Shown one piece after another: positions 1-12,359 of a stretch of 64,000 nucleotides of DNA. The stretch is from positions 26,710 to 90,709 of the forward strand of contig QANZ01010687.1 of assembly GCA_003254925.1 (NCBI GenBank). Reading direction: 5' to 3'. The DNA is from Chamaecrista fasciculata. Its lineage: Eukaryota; Streptophyta; Magnoliopsida; Fabales; Fabaceae. A program made the translations under genes and the position numbers. Below the pieces are notes generated by a model, which worked only from the letters and a program-made list of their open reading frames with translations, was not told where the DNA came from and made no database searches. Numbering within the stretch: position 1 is the stretch's first letter; every line of letters begins with the position of its first letter.

Positions 1-19
1 GGAGATAGAGGGACGCCAT
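1..19 (-). CDS. Possible start of a gene running off the left edge
   Basis: On the minus strand an ATG at 19-17 in good plant context (CCATGGCG) opens a frame MASLYL that leaves the window after six codons. A second upstream ATG, at about 66, gives only a ten-codon frame. The region upstream (20-200) is less AT-rich than the following spacer, as a 5' leader would be. Only the start context supports this, so the call is weak. The neighbouring sequence to the left would settle it. Confidence 0.2.
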
Positions 20-1430
20 GGAAAGAGCAGAAGTTACAGACAGTGGTGAGAAGTTGCCTTAGCCATGGCAAGAGCTTTTGGCGGAGAAGATGATTGTGTT
101 TATTTTGCGTTTTCGAGATTGGGGGGTGTGAGGTTTAAGGGAGTGACCAAAACGGCAAGGGGTTTTGGCGTAACCAGATAATTGGCGTGCTTTTATGTCC
201 GAAAAATTCAAAAGAAAAAAAAAAGTGTCATTTTTACATTTTAGCTTGGAAAATATTAGTTTTTAAAAGTATAAGATAAAATAATAATTTCGAAATTGAT
301 CTCAAGAATAACTAAAAACATATTGATAACCTCAAAAAAAATATATTGATAAACTAAAAATAATCAAACTTACCTAGTTGAACGAAGGGGGCTGCTAGAG
401 CAGAAAACAAAGTGAGATGAACCTGCGAAGACTTCACAGGGGCCTGCGAAGAACATTCTGACGCTCAAGTAAAAATGATTTTAGGTGAGAGTAAATGAAT
501 TTAGAATTGTGATAGTAGCTAACCTTCAACCGATGACTTTCTGGGGGTATTTGTAGAGCAATGGAGGATAGTGGAGACCGCAAAGAGCTCTCCATGTTCA
601 GACCCACGATCACCAGTGACGGAGGAAGTGGGAGTCCAAAGAAAGTAGAGCGTGGCCATTGTGGGAGAGTTGGTGTTTGGTGGTGGACCGGCCGCCCATC
701 ATATGTGCGACGTGGGCTTGACCGAGTTAGGGGCCGCCCCCGAGCTGCTCGAAATGGTTCTTAACTGAGTCAAGAGTCGCCCCGGAGCATATAGGGACGA
801 GACTTGGCCGAGTACAAAAATCAAGTAGGCGAACCTCAAAATATGAGGTATCACATATAATATGTAATTATTTATAAGATAAGATAATATATAAAATTTT
901 AGGCTTGTTTCAATAAATAATTGACTATGCTTAATTTTATTTTCTAAAATATAGTTTCTTTTTTAATATTAATACTTAAACTTTAAAACAAAATACATTA
1001 AAGTCTATAACTGTCCATAAATAAAAATCAATTTTAAGAAATTCAACTTATGCTAACTGCGCGCTATTCAATATCTCATATTTTATATTTGAAATTTTTT
1101 ACTATTATAAATATATAGCTATTCTATACATTTCTTGGCAAAAAAAAAAGTTCTTTATATTTTTTTATATAAATTATCACCAATAAAATAAGTTTAATTG
1201 AAAAATATATATACTGAAAAAATGCAAAAAATAACTAACAGATTATTAAAAAATAATAATTAAAGTAATCTTACCCAAATTTTGTCCTAAATCCTATTAA
1301 TTAATCCCCAACCTATCATTAACTTTAAGAAGTGGTGCTACATTTTTCCCAACCTATCATCATTAACAAACAGACCTATTTATCCTATCAGAAAAAAAAA
1401 CAAAAAAAACAAAAAAAATAGACCTAGTTA
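20..1430. other. Intergenic region, no gene seen
   Basis: From about 200 to 1430 the sequence is AT-rich with poly-A tracts. A GC-richer island at about 545-840 carries only a 67-codon frame without recognisable motifs. I see no RNA gene or coding signal here. Confidence 0.5.
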
Positions 1431-1439
1431 TCCCCTCCT

Positions 1440-1562
1440 TTGGCTTGCTCATTCACTCACCATAAGTCAAAGATCCACTCTGAATGTACTGTCACTGTCT
1501 CTCTTCTTCCTCAACGTGTTTCTTCTTCTTCTTTTGCTACCATACATACATTATTTGAAGCG
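1440..1562 (+). other. Possible 5' leader exon upstream of HPPK/DHPS
   Basis: A pyrimidine-rich stretch ends at a strong donor (GAAGCG followed by GTAAGTC) at about 1562. It lies 1.2 kb upstream of the HPPK/DHPS frame and on the same strand. It could be a 5' untranslated exon of that gene, but none of its frames splices in phase to the conserved exon, so it is probably non-coding if real. RNA evidence is needed. Confidence 0.3.
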
Positions 1563-1696
1563 GTAAGTCTTGTGAAATCACTATTTTGCTGCCATATATT
1601 TGCGTTTTATTGCTCCAAAGTCCTTCTCGGCCGTTTTAATGTTTCCTTAATTCCTTTTTCATCATTTTTATTATATACGAGGCATTTTTGGATTTG

Positions 1697-2066
1697 CAGT
1701 GCTAGTTCCTTACACTACGAACGAAGACGTTCGACCCAACGGTGTCATTGACAAGTTCCGATCTGCTGGTTACTCCAATGAATCTATTGATAGTTTGATC
1801 CCAAAAAAGCGATAATGGTGTGTCCTATGGCCCTGTTTCTGAATCCTCGTTCGGTTTTGCTTTTAAAATTTTGCAAGCAAGCCATCCTGATATACGATTT
1901 CAGTTTCAGTTTTCTCTTTCAAACGATGCGTTTCAACAATGAAATGGTCACCTGGACACTGAACGGCTGAGATTGAAGGAACTTCAGCAACTTCGGCCAA
2001 GTAGCAAATTTCTTTGTTTTTCACAAAATGGAATCAATTGGCAATGGCAACTTAAAAAATTTGAGG
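1697..2066 (+). pseudogene. Decayed coding fragment of unknown family
   Basis: After an acceptor-like TTTGCAG there is a codon-like stretch beginning VLVPYTTNEDVRPNG and running to SLIPKKR. A frame change leads into about 85 further codons (NGVSYGPVSESS, then ELQQLRPSSKF and QWQLKKFE) broken by one TGA. It ends at a plausible donor, GAG followed by GTAAGAATG. The stop and the frame change point to a broken gene piece. It may now be transcribed as part of the HPPK/DHPS leader. I do not recognise the family, and chance open frames cannot be excluded. Confidence 0.3.
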
Positions 2067-2130
2067 TAAGAATGTATATATCCTTTCATGGTTTTTAGTT
2101 ATGCCAGGTGTTCGATGATATGTCTCAAAG

Positions 2131-2247
2131 AATAGTCGGTAGTCTTTCCCTCAAACAAGCAAAGCTCAATGATCTGAAAGCATTTGAAAACTTGCATACA
2201 TTTCTAGCCATTTTTTGAACTGTTTGAGGGAACGACTACCCAATATT
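2131..2247 (+). ncRNA. miRNA-like hairpin in the HPPK/DHPS upstream region
   Basis: A 27-nt 5' arm (2131-2157) pairs with a 3' arm (2221-2247) at 24 of 27 positions, around a 63-nt loop. The 3' arm contains TGTTTGAGGGAAC, which partly resembles the miR395 family, but it does not match well enough to name. Size and geometry suit a plant MIR precursor. There is no expression evidence. Confidence 0.3.
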
Positions 2248-2768
2248 TCTAGCCATGTTGTAGACCACCCACTATTATTCTTTTGATGGAGAAGTTTTAA
2301 ACTGTTTTTAATTTGATAACAATGGACAGGATACCGAATAAGTAATCGGGCTGGATAGTTTTAAAATATTGGCTCTATATACTCTGGGAAAGAAGCCGCT
2401 TCTATGATGAGTATCCTGAAGTGTCTGAGGTCCTCCAGACATCAGTTTCTATCTATTAGAAAGTATTTCAAAGGTAATGTGAAGTAAATATATTTAATCT
2501 ACCCTTATTAATATATGGCTTTTGATTGTCAATGAGCCAATGGTGTATCTTAGCCTCTTAGGTATATTCCCCATTCCCATTTCAACATTTCTAAACATTT
2601 ATCAGTCAAAACAGTGAGTTTCTCTTAGTGGAAGGTTGCTTAAACCCTCAGAACTGTCATCAAATGACAATTTGAGGATGAAGATGTCAGATTGAATGGG
2701 TTTTGTTCTAAAATGTATTATACAGTTTAATGGTTAAGAGAAAAATACTTCATCTTTACTGACCACTG

Positions 2769-4370
2769 GTGATACTCAATCCATGTTTCTGTTTCCCTTT
2801 GGTTTGCTTATGGAAGAGATCAAGGCAATTTTGTAGAGCTTGTTACTTCAAAATAACCTTACAAAACAAATGGCTTGATCCTGTTTTGCTTTTCATTGCA
2901 GCATTGGGTTTTTCCTCTCTTCAAACTGCTCCTAATTACTCAGTGGAACTTCACTCACAAGATCAGGAAGTAGTGATTGCTTTGGGCAGTAATGTGGGCA
3001 ATAGACTTCAAAACTTCACTGAAGCTTTGAAACTAATGAAGAAGTCAGGCATACACATCACAAGGCATGCTTGTTTGTATGAGAGTGCACCGGCATATGT
3101 GACTGATCAACCTAATTTTTTAAACTCTGCGGTTAGAGCATCTACCAGACTAGGGCCGCATGAGTTACTGACTGAGCTCAAGAACATTGAGAAGGTCTTG
3201 GGTCGCACCTCTGGTGGTATACGGTATGGTCCAAGGCCAATTGACTTAGATATATTATTCTATGGAAAATATAAGGTCAATTCTGACATTCTTACTGTAC
3301 CTCATGAAAGAATTTGGGAACGGCCATTTGTGGTGGCCCCTTTGATGGATATTCTGGGATCAGCTGTGGACAGTGATACAGTTACTTGCTGGAATTCCTT
3401 TTCAGGCCATTCCGGTGGCATTGCCGATGCATGGGAGAGATTAGGTGGCGAATCCCTTATAGGAGAGGAAGGCTTGAAAAGAGTTCTACCAGTTGCAGAT
3501 GGTTTGCTAAACTGGTCACAAAGAACTTCAGTGATGGGTATTCTTAATTTGACCCCAGATAGTTTCAGTGATGGGGGGAAATTTCAGTCAGTGGAGCATG
3601 CCGTTGCTCAGGTTCGCAAGATGATTTTGGAGGGAGCCGATATGATTGACATTGGAGCTCAGTCTACAAGGCCTATGGCCTCTAGGATTTCTGTTGAGGA
3701 AGAATTGGGTAGACTTGTCCCTGTCCTAGAAGCTATTTCAGAAATGCCTGAGGCAGAGGGAAAGCTCATATCTGTTGATACTTTCTACTCTGAAGTTGCT
3801 TCAGAAGCAGTTAGCCGAGGGGCTCATCTAATAAATGATGTATCAGCTGGGCAACTAGATCCTAATATGTTCAAGGTCATTGCAGATCTTGATATTCCAT
3901 ATGTGGCGATGCACATGAGAGGGGATCCATCTACTATGCAGAATTCTGAAAACCTGATGTATGATAATGTTTGTAAGCAGATAGCCTCGGAATTATACTC
4001 AAGAGTTAGAGAGGCAGAACTTGCAGGCATCCCGGCATGGAGGATTATTGTTGACCCTGGCATTGGATTCTCCAAAAAAACTGAAGACAATTTGGACATC
4101 CTCATGGGACTCCCTGATATCAGAGCAGAGATTGCCAAAAAAAGCCTGGCCATCTCTCATGCTCCTTTGCTAATTGGTCCCTCAAGAAAGAGCTTTTTAC
4201 GTGAGTTTTGCTCTCGGCAGGCTGCAGATGAGAGGGATCCAGCTACTATTGCTTGTGTAACAGCCGGTGTACTAGGTGGGGCTGACATTGTTAGGGTGCA
4301 TAATGTCAGAGACAACCTAGATGCTGTGAAGGTCTGCAATGCATTTCTGAGACGGAAAAGTTTTGCATGA
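2769..4370 (+). CDS. Bifunctional HPPK / dihydropteroate synthase (mitochondrial folate synthesis)
   Basis: This enzyme pyrophosphorylates 6-hydroxymethyl-7,8-dihydropterin and condenses the product with p-aminobenzoate to make dihydropteroate. In plants it is a single mitochondrial polypeptide. The 533-residue frame has an HPPK domain from about residue 66 (QEVVIALGSNVG), with the signature GPRPIDLDILFY at 154-165. The DHPS domain starts at about 252, with NLTPDSFSDGG at 260-270, STRP at 299-302, VDPGIGFSK at 428-436 and GPSRK at 470-474. Length fits known plant enzymes (about 515). The N-terminus is uncertain: a good acceptor (TTTTCATTGCAG) at 2902 suggests the conserved exon begins at 2903 and the true targeting peptide lies on an upstream exon. 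The first 45 residues given here may be intron. The catalytic region is intact. Confidence 0.93.
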   Translation: MILNPCFCFPLVCLWKRSRQFCRACYFKITLQNKWLDPVLLFIAALGFSSLQTAPNYSVELHSQDQEVVIALGSNVGNRLQNFTEALKLMKKSGIHITRHACLYESAPAYVTDQPNFLNSAVRASTRLGPHELLTELKNIEKVLGRTSGGIRYGPRPIDLDILFYGKYKVNSDILTVPHERIWERPFVVAPLMDILGSAVDSDTVTCWNSFSGHSGGIADAWERLGGESLIGEEGLKRVLPVADGLLNWSQRTSVMGILNLTPDSFSDGGKFQSVEHAVAQVRKMILEGADMIDIGAQSTRPMASRISVEEELGRLVPVLEAISEMPEAEGKLISVDTFYSEVASEAVSRGAHLINDVSAGQLDPNMFKVIADLDIPYVAMHMRGDPSTMQNSENLMYDNVCKQIASELYSRVREAELAGIPAWRIIVDPGIGFSKKTEDNLDILMGLPDIRAEIAKKSLAISHAPLLIGPSRKSFLREFCSRQAADERDPATIACVTAGVLGGADIVRVHNVRDNLDAVKVCNAFLRRKSFA

Positions 4371-5539
4371 AATGAGGAAAGTGATTTTGTCTGTGACTCA
4401 TGCTGATATTCTGAGATGTTACTCTCTTGTCCAGGATCACATGTACATGACCAGAAAATTGCCCTGCTACAGCAAAGAATTATATTTGGGTAAACATTTT
4501 TGACACTGTTTATCACCAAATAAACGACGATCTATTACTTACTCAACCATCCGGAAACACCTTTCTTATTTATTTCAATTTGATTCAACATTTTTGTAAT
4601 ACGCATTTGTTTATTAATGTTCCTGTAACCTGACATCAATGCAATTTTCTCCGTTCATGTTGTAATTTTGGTTGCACTGACTTCTTGTTCGGGCAAGCAT
4701 GTAGTTTTAACTTTTAAAACCCTCAATAAAAATGTGTGCTTTGGGAATAACCTGTGTGATCCCACTATATAAAAGCAGCAGATACGACATAATATTATAT
4801 ATAGAGTAGACAGAGTATTCAACAGAGTTGACGATGAAGCAAGTGTGAAAATTATTCCTCCAGCGTCAAATGTTGTAAGATATGAGACTATCAAATGACT
4901 TGAAAATTTCCACCAAATTAGGAGTGCCTCCATTATTGTTCTATCATCCCGTGGCTTATAAAGTAACAGTAAAGCTAATTCATTACTCACTTAAATGCAG
5001 AAGTCCATACATCTATGGCAGAGATAACATCGAATTTAAAAGGAGAAAGTTCAAATGTCCTTTCACCCAAGTGATGAGATACCAACTTTTCTTCTGGTGG
5101 GTTCAATTTCCCTTGTACTTCCTTACTATTACAGATGGAAGATTGCAGGTGCCAACTGACAAGAAAATTTGGCCAATTTATAATATAGTGTGTAACAGGG
5201 ATTCTATTAAATATCAAAATGTATCTGTCATAATTATCAGCCTCATGAAGGGTCTACTATCACATATTAGAGCAAGATCTCAGTGGTATCGATACAGTTA
5301 AAATGAGATTGAACAAAGCCAAATAAATTGCTCAGAGTTTTAGAAGGCACAACTGACAATTCTCATGATACAAGTGAGAAACAAATAATGTGAATCTCTA
5401 ATTTCATTCATAAGTTCCCTAAAAACTATGTTTCTGAATCTATAGAAAGTTGTGAATCCAAACATGAGAGTTATCGAGTGAGACAAATAGTTGACAAAAA
5501 GTAAGCTTTCCACTCTCAAGTGGCTTCTGCGGTTCCTAA
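4371..5539. other. Spacer between convergent genes
   Basis: This is the space between the 3' ends of the HPPK/DHPS gene (+) and the RRM gene (-). It is AT-rich and should contain both 3' UTRs. Open frames here show no motif or codon bias. Confidence 0.6.
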
Positions 5540-7167
5540 TCAGCTATTTTGTTCCAGAACCTCTGCTTCAGCTTTTGCCATGGGATCATCCTTGATCTCA
5601 ATTTCCTCTTCCTTTTCTCCTTCTCGCTCTTGGGCTAGTTGTTTTCTGCGTATGTCTTCTGCAGCCTGCATGGCAGCTCGATTCTCAGCCTCAATGCGGC
5701 GCATTTCCTCTTCTTGCTGCTGCCGCTCAAACCAAGTATCCGCATCCGCCCAAACTGAAACCGGAAATACATAGAATCAGACACAAATAGCAAAAGTTAC
5801 ACCAAGCTCCTATCCTCAGACATATTTGTCTTATTTTTTGAATGAAATTTGTGTCATTGTGTATCAGTCTATAGTGTTTATTTATATACCTAAAATAAAC
5901 TAACGTTGAAAAAAAATCATATTACTGCCAAGTCAATGTACAACCATAATGCCTAGTATCTATACACCTCACTTGTCACACCCTAATCTTAAAGGTTCTC
6001 AAGTAATCATGGCTCGTGTTAGAAAGGTGTTTTCTTTCACAGGATTAAAATGCCACATTGATCATCATCATATATAACTTTGAAAGGTAGACCATTGATT
6101 ATCAGACAGACAAATGATAAATGTAATGGACACATAGTGTACTACAAATGATAAATTAACATTGAAAAGATATAGGGATACTACATCCTTCTGTGGAGAA
6201 AAATAGGAATCGTGTCTAGTAGAGAATTTCATAACTTGAGGATCCAATATAAGAGCGGTGCCAGTAAGTTCATATCTGCCAACCCTATTAATTTCTCACT
6301 GGCTTCTCCTTTGAACCAGGGGCTTAGAAACCCATACCATATGGCTGACAGAATTATTTCTACATCAACAAGTATGTTCTATAAACAATTAAGACAATTC
6401 ACTCATTTCCCCTTTCATTAAAATGCGGAAATCATAATTCAACTGCCTTGAAATTGACAAACCCAATGAGCGATTAGCAGGTATATCTACTGAACCAAAT
6501 GCCTCTACTTGACTCGTTGACCAAACAGTGAATACAATTTCAAGTTAGAGGATGATTTCATCTCTATCTAGTACCTTCTACATGTTAAATGACTTCATCT
6601 AGTGGCTCTACAATAATCACCTATGCATCAAATGAAGTTACCACTATGTCTAGCCAACCAATCAACATAAGGTAATCAAATTTCTTATCTTATTTACCCT
6701 GATCATAATCTAACTTCCTCAGACACAGATAGCACTACATCATACTCGTTACCACATAAACAACAAGCGAATTATAGAGAAAAAAGCACAATTCAAAAGC
6801 AGGAGACGAGAATTAAGGAACTAGGGTTTGCAATTAAGAAAGGAGAAAGGGGAAAGCAGATACTTGGCTGAGCAGCCCAGCCCTGTTCACCACCCTTAAT
6901 TTTCTCAGGGAGGGCATAGTTAACGGTGAGAACGCGGCCATAGAGCTCGGCGCCGTCCATGTTGTCCATGGCGGCGGAGGCATCCTCCCTCTCCAAGAAC
7001 GTCACGAAGCCGAAGGAACGGTGCTTCTGGGTAGCCTGGTCCAGAGGCGTCTTCACGTCTTTGATGTCACCGAACGGAATGAACGCAGCGTGAAGGATCG
7101 ACTCGTTCACCTCTTCGGCTAACCCACCCACGTACAGTGTGTTCTTCTGCACGCCTTGCATCGCCAT
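5540..7167 (-). CDS. Small RRM RNA-binding protein, cyclophilin-E RRM type
   Basis: Two exons (7167-6864 and 5754-5540) encode 172 residues. The ATG at 7167 is chosen because the longer frame upstream has only a GTG. An RRM fills residues 9-85: RNP2 is LYVGGL at 11-16 and RNP1 is [10 protein letters not shown] at 48-57. It is followed by [17 protein letters not shown], then [16 protein letters not shown] and an acidic/basic coiled-coil-like tail rich in E, K and A. The RRM and linker are those of the cyclophilin-E/CYP33 spliceosomal family, but the plant proteins lack the prolyl isomerase domain. Arabidopsis has a protein of the same layout. It probably acts in the nucleus in mRNA processing. 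The splice joins codon A|TT after residue 101. The 1.1-kb intron has no other coding sequence. Confidence 0.92.
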
Positions 7168-7283
7168 TGCTACCACTACAAGCTGCTAGAGAGTGCACAC
7201 ACAAGTCACAACATTACTCCGAAATTCTCAAATTCACGAGTCGCGAATCGCGAGTCACGAGTCACGACCACTTTCTTTCTTTC

Positions 7284-7811
7284 ACGGGAAAAGTGCTAAT
7301 TTCTTCACTAAACCCTACACCAATTGTCAATTTCGTTCCCAAACTTTTTTTGCTGTCAACTTCGTTCTCAAATTTTACACTAACTGTAAATTTCATACCT
7401 AATCTTTTTTTGCTGTCAATTTTATCCACAAACTTTACATCAATTGTCAATTTCGTCTCCGATCTTTCACATTTTCGTCAATTTTATCCTTTGACTAACT
7501 TCTTTTAATAAATTAATGACAAACTACATCCTGTTTTTTAATTTAAGTTAGGATTTGAGTTTCTCTTTGTATCAATTTTACATTATATATCGTTAGCTAC
7601 ATAAATTTTGTCATATTTGGCTAAAATAAGAGCAAAGGATAAAATTGACCAAAATGTGAAAGATTAGGGACGAAATTAACAGTAAAAAAATATTGGGGAT
7701 GAAATTGACAGCATGTGTAAAGTTTGGGGACGAACTTGACAGCAAAGAAAGATTGAGGACAAAATTGACAACAGGTGTAAAGTTTAGGGACGAAATGGGC
7801 ACTTATCCCGT
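7284..7811. mobile_element. Foldback (long inverted repeat) element upstream of the RRM gene
   Basis: The two ends (ACGGGAAAAGTGC and its near-complement) are the tips of inverted arms of about 200 bp. The arms are made of a repeated phrase of the type 'caattttgtcccc aaacttt', separated by about 120 bp of AT-rich DNA. It encodes no protein. The same family is seen at 19980-20353. It is probably a non-autonomous DNA transposon. Flanks are pyrimidine-rich, so a target duplication cannot be defined. Confidence 0.65.
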
Positions 7812-9122
7812 CTTTTTTTTTTCTTCTCTGTGTGGTGGACTGTGGGCTAGTTTGAGTTGTGTAAATAAAGGACCTATGATGCTACTCTTCGTTCTTAAAA
7901 GCAGGCCAAACTTATACCTAGAAATGGGCCCAAACTTATGACCAAAAGAGGGGCATAAAATGAGGAAAACAATTATCATTTTTTTTTCACCATGAGAAGT
8001 TTATTATCGATATTCTGATATGACCCCAAAATAATGTGATTGGAAAAGGATTGAGATTAATCACATCTGATAGTGCAAACATGTGATAATTCTTTGGCAA
8101 GATGATTGGAAAGGATTGAAATTAATCACACACCTATATCCGAAGCGAGTTTTCAAGAAACTGCTACATATAAGGTTAAGATTTTACTTTCATATTTATT
8201 GTTATAGTATAATAAAATCTCAAAAATAAGTTTTTATAAGATTATATATATATATATCTATATATCGATATATATAATTCATTTGTTCATCACTATGAAG
8301 CATGAACATTTTATTTTGATAGCGTGTCGCCGTGTCAGTGTCCGTGTCCAGTACCCGTACGACACATATTAATAAGTTTCAGAATATAAATTTTTTTTTT
8401 ACTTTATCAATGCAAACAATAGAAAATAATATCACATATGACATATATTATGAATAAATATTGTAATTTTTAAATTTTCATAAAAATTTATGGATTTTTA
8501 ATTATTTTTATATATAAATATATGTTGTGTCGTGTCGTATAATTTTAGGAATCTAGCATGTTCGTATCGTGTCTCGTGTCTATGTCCATACTTCCTAGGT
8601 TCATCATAATCATTGTGCCATTATTTTCATTTTCATCAAATTGTTCTTCTTTCATAAAAAAAAAGGTTTAGGTGAGTTGAGCTGCTCACCAAGACTAGAC
8701 CACGACATGTCTCGAGACTTTATGAATACTTACAGAAATATTTACAGATCACCTCCTCTCACATCGCAGCCGAAATTGAACTTACACCTTACCAACTAGG
8801 CCAATTATTTATTCGCTTTTTCATCAAATTGTTGTGAATGTCAATTCAAGAAACCGAATAGACATGGAGAAATAACAGTGATGTTACATTCTGGCCAAAA
8901 AATATAATACACAGTGACGTTACACGTGCAAATTGTCAATAATCATTAATCAGCAAGAATCACTCTTGCTAATCTATTCAACCTCGAATGCTTCAATGGC
9001 ATTATGAATGTAATAATAATTTAACAGAAGGTCCGTTCTCCTATCAATACAAAATTGGCTGAAATAATTCATCTCCATCACCGAACATATGAAGAACAAA
9101 AAACAAAAACAAAAATCCAATA
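7812..9122. repeat. Spacer with GTGTCG-rich repeat
   Basis: There is no gene here. At about 8318-8365 and 8525-8595 two blocks rich in CGTGTC / GTGTCC units face each other around AT-rich DNA, a pattern typical of a degenerate non-autonomous transposon. At 8038-8070 and 8103-8135 a phrase GATTGGAAA(A)GGATTGA is repeated directly. The last 150 bases probably hold the 3' UTR of cytochrome b5. Confidence 0.4.
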
Positions 9123-12100
9123 TTACTTCTTACGCAAGTATAAGAAGCTGACAACCACTGAGATACCCACAATGGCTACAGGAACAGCCCAATATTTCTT
9201 CGTCAAGTAGGAGAAACCCTCAGAAGAATCAGAAGTTTTTGTCAATGGCTTCTTGGGGATGGAAGAAACTGGAGCTGTTGTGTCAAGCTCCCCAATGAAA
9301 AAAGTTTCCATGAGCTCTCTAGCTTCTTGGCTGTGGCCGGCATCTTCAAAATCATCCGTTGCATCTCTCCCTTCAATAAAATTGAGATACAAAGTTGGTA
9401 TCAAGACATGGAATCATAATATTGGATGAGTTTGTCTGTTTTTTTATACTTCCAGTGGTTGCAATTGCAGAATGTAGTAGGATATATATGTGTCAAAACA
9501 GAGCACAAACAAAATCCCTATCAAACTTAATAGTGTGTATATAAGAGCTTTGCACTGGGTATATAAGAGAAACCATATACACAATTCTATCCCATTACAG
9601 ATTTCAAGGCAATAAGAAGATGCAAGCATTACTAAATAAAACAAGCCAAAAGATATCATGGACTGTGCATTGCCGCAATATACAACAGAGAAGGATAAAG
9701 AAGTACCGGTTGCAGCAATAACTACATCATCTCCACCAGGATGATCATCCAAATAGGACGACAAATCATATACCTGCATTCACAAATTACAAATATGTTA
9801 CTTTGACAGACAAAGGAAGGAGGAGTAAGGAAGAACAATAGGACTATCTGGTCAAACCAAAGATTTTTGTATAATCTGAATTTTGTTTTCTCAACTAAAG
9901 TTATAGAAAGAGAGAAGTAACTCATATTTAAAAAAACAATTTGCATTTGGTTATTTTTCTAAAATACTTTAGACTGTCAAATTACAAAAATGGCATAAAT
10001 TTAAAAGGGTAGGTGCAAAAGTAAAGAATAATTATGAAAATTAATGATTTTGAATTGGCTTGCAATAGTCTTCAAAATAATAATTTTCTGATTCTTCTGA
10101 GAAGCTTCAATTTTTTGCTTTTCGTCCGCGGCAGAAAACTACTTCTGCTTCTAATACTTTTTTGAAAAACGAGCAGCACTTTTTCTCTAGAGAAGCTTAG
10201 TCAAACAGGCTATGAGAATGCTTCTGCCTACTCTTTTCCTTTCTTTCTTTGGTTTTTTAATAGATAATGACAACAAGTGAATCAAATGCAATGAAAACTC
10301 GGCAAAGGAAAAGGCATTAAGTCATAAACAGATTTTAAAATTCCAAGAAACGATATGCAGCCATGATTATGCATAAGTTGCACTGCAAATTGCAATCCTA
10401 AAATTATGCAGAACTCATCAGTATATAAGGCTGCAAATTTCTTTCAAATTTCAATTATAACTTCAAGCATGATATGGGCCCTGATAGCCATAGGTAGAGG
10501 AACTATAATCCAACCAACTCATCCGTCATAGAAATTTTGATCAAATAAAAAATACCCAAGGTAAGAAAATCTATAACTAGCTAAGAAAAAAATTATCACT
10601 ATGATTAGCAGCAATAGTGAATCCATCTCAAGAGTAAATTACATTTGCAACAAAAATTAATTGTTCTGACAAGAATGTCTCCAGTCAATGGAAAGAATAA
10701 AGAGCCCAAAAAAAATTGAGGCTCTAGTGTTCTGCTACAAAGGCCCAATAGGGCATCAAATGTAAGTATATAACTACTTCCACTAAAATTTTATAGAACT
10801 CCTACTCCAGATTGGTTCTCATCTAATTTTCTGCCATGACCTTTTTAACACAGAATTTTCAAGTTTACAAAATTTTCTAAAAGTTACATTATTAGAGTTA
10901 TAACTTATAACCATGGATTCTAATGACTGACATTTTAAAACAATAATAGCAAAGAATTCCAAAATGTATTGTCACTTCGTCAGTAATCAGCTTTCTGGAA
11001 ACTACATAAACTTCCTTCATGGTTAGAAAGACCAACCATGTAAAGGAAGAATAGAAGACCACAAAAGAAAAGAAATCCATCGCATGTTTATACATGCTAT
11101 GGTAAAGTGGTATACTTATCAGGCAAGAAGTAACTTCAGAGAATTCAACTCTTTTCACTGTGAGAACTGGGAAAAGACTAGAGATATTAGCTTACTATAT
11201 ATAAAAAAATTGTTCAGATAAATAATGTTGAACGTTACTAGTTAGCTTCAGTCACAGACCTAAGCAAAGTTTTATAATGTCAGCATATCGTATATAATAT
11301 TTATAATTCTATTTCTCCATCTTACACTTTTATGTCATGAACAATCCTGTATAGTATTAAAGCTCGCCAAGCTATTTTATTATCTTCCCAGATGATTTGG
11401 AAGCATAACCAATTACCAAAGCATTAAAGATTTATAAGTCTGAATGCAGTTTTCCCATCACTGGAAGAAAACGCCAAAGGATATCTAATGTCTACCGACA
11501 ACAGCCAAAAAAAAAAATTGAATTAAAGACAACATAACTAGTATAAATTGAAAAGAAAATGCTAAATACTCAATAGCATCATCAAAAAGAAAATTACAAA
11601 TATCCGCAGCAGAGCTAATCTAGCCCAGACAAATCTTACATTTTCAAGTAATCAATTAAGAGGAGCAATAACTAAGCTGCTCCATGCTTCCAGCTAATTC
11701 AAAGTCAAAGAAGAAACTACAAAACCCACTTTTCATAAAGACAAACCAATCCTGTCAAATAACAAAAAAACAAGAGCAAGCTCCTATTTTGATGCTCGTT
11801 CTAATTAATCTTGTCCTTAAAAGACAACTACAACCATTTTACTCCAACAAATAAAATAAAATAAACTAAAACCCATCAATATGATCCAACTACGAGTTCT
11901 GTTAAATCTCAACTTAATCTTCGGCAGCACAAAAGAGACGATTTTTAATAACAATTAGAATTTAGAAAAGATAAAATGACAGTGTACTCCGAATAAAACA
12001 AAGACAGAATATATTGTATTCTATCAATCATCCACGAAGCGGAACGTCGCAGAGCAGAACACGGAAAACCTATTAAGATAAAATGACAGAGAAGGAAGAC

Positions 12101-12228
12101 ATAATAGATAATAGTGAGCGAAGGGAGATTAGATTAGTGACCTTGCCGTCGATGACGACCCAGCAATCATCTTTGGTGTTATGCTGGGAGGCTTCTTCCA
12201 TCGTGAACAGCTTCGAAATGGTTGGCAT
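9123..12228 (-). CDS. Cytochrome b5, ER-anchored
   Basis: Three exons (12228-12142, 9773-9707, 9370-9123) encode 133 residues, the normal length for plant microsomal b5. The haem domain has [20 protein letters not shown] at 10-29, the first haem ligand in DDHPGGDD (His40) and the second in DAGHS (His64). A Ser/Thr/Pro linker follows, then a C-terminal hydrophobic anchor at about 111-129 ending YLRKK. This is a tail-anchored membrane protein of the ER that gives electrons to fatty-acid desaturases, hydroxylases and some P450s. Frame is kept at each junction (K29|V30 and G52 split). Intron 1 is long (about 2.4 kb) and contains no other gene I can see. A 159-bp MITE sits about 130 bp upstream of the ATG. 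Confidence 0.95.
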
Positions 12229-12359
12229 GGTGATTTTGGTATTATCTTCCTACGCTTCTGACTTCAAAGTTCAGAGACTGCAAGCGAGGCTTCGGATTGG
12301 GGAAGAAGATGGAGAAAGAAAAGAAAGGCAGGTGAGAAATGTACACTGAGTCCTTCGCC

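Noticed and set aside
4882..5301. 139-codon plus-strand frame downstream of HPPK/DHPS
   Set aside because: Ordinary AT-rich composition, no domain or codon bias, and it overlaps an open frame on the other strand. It lies in 3' UTR-type DNA.
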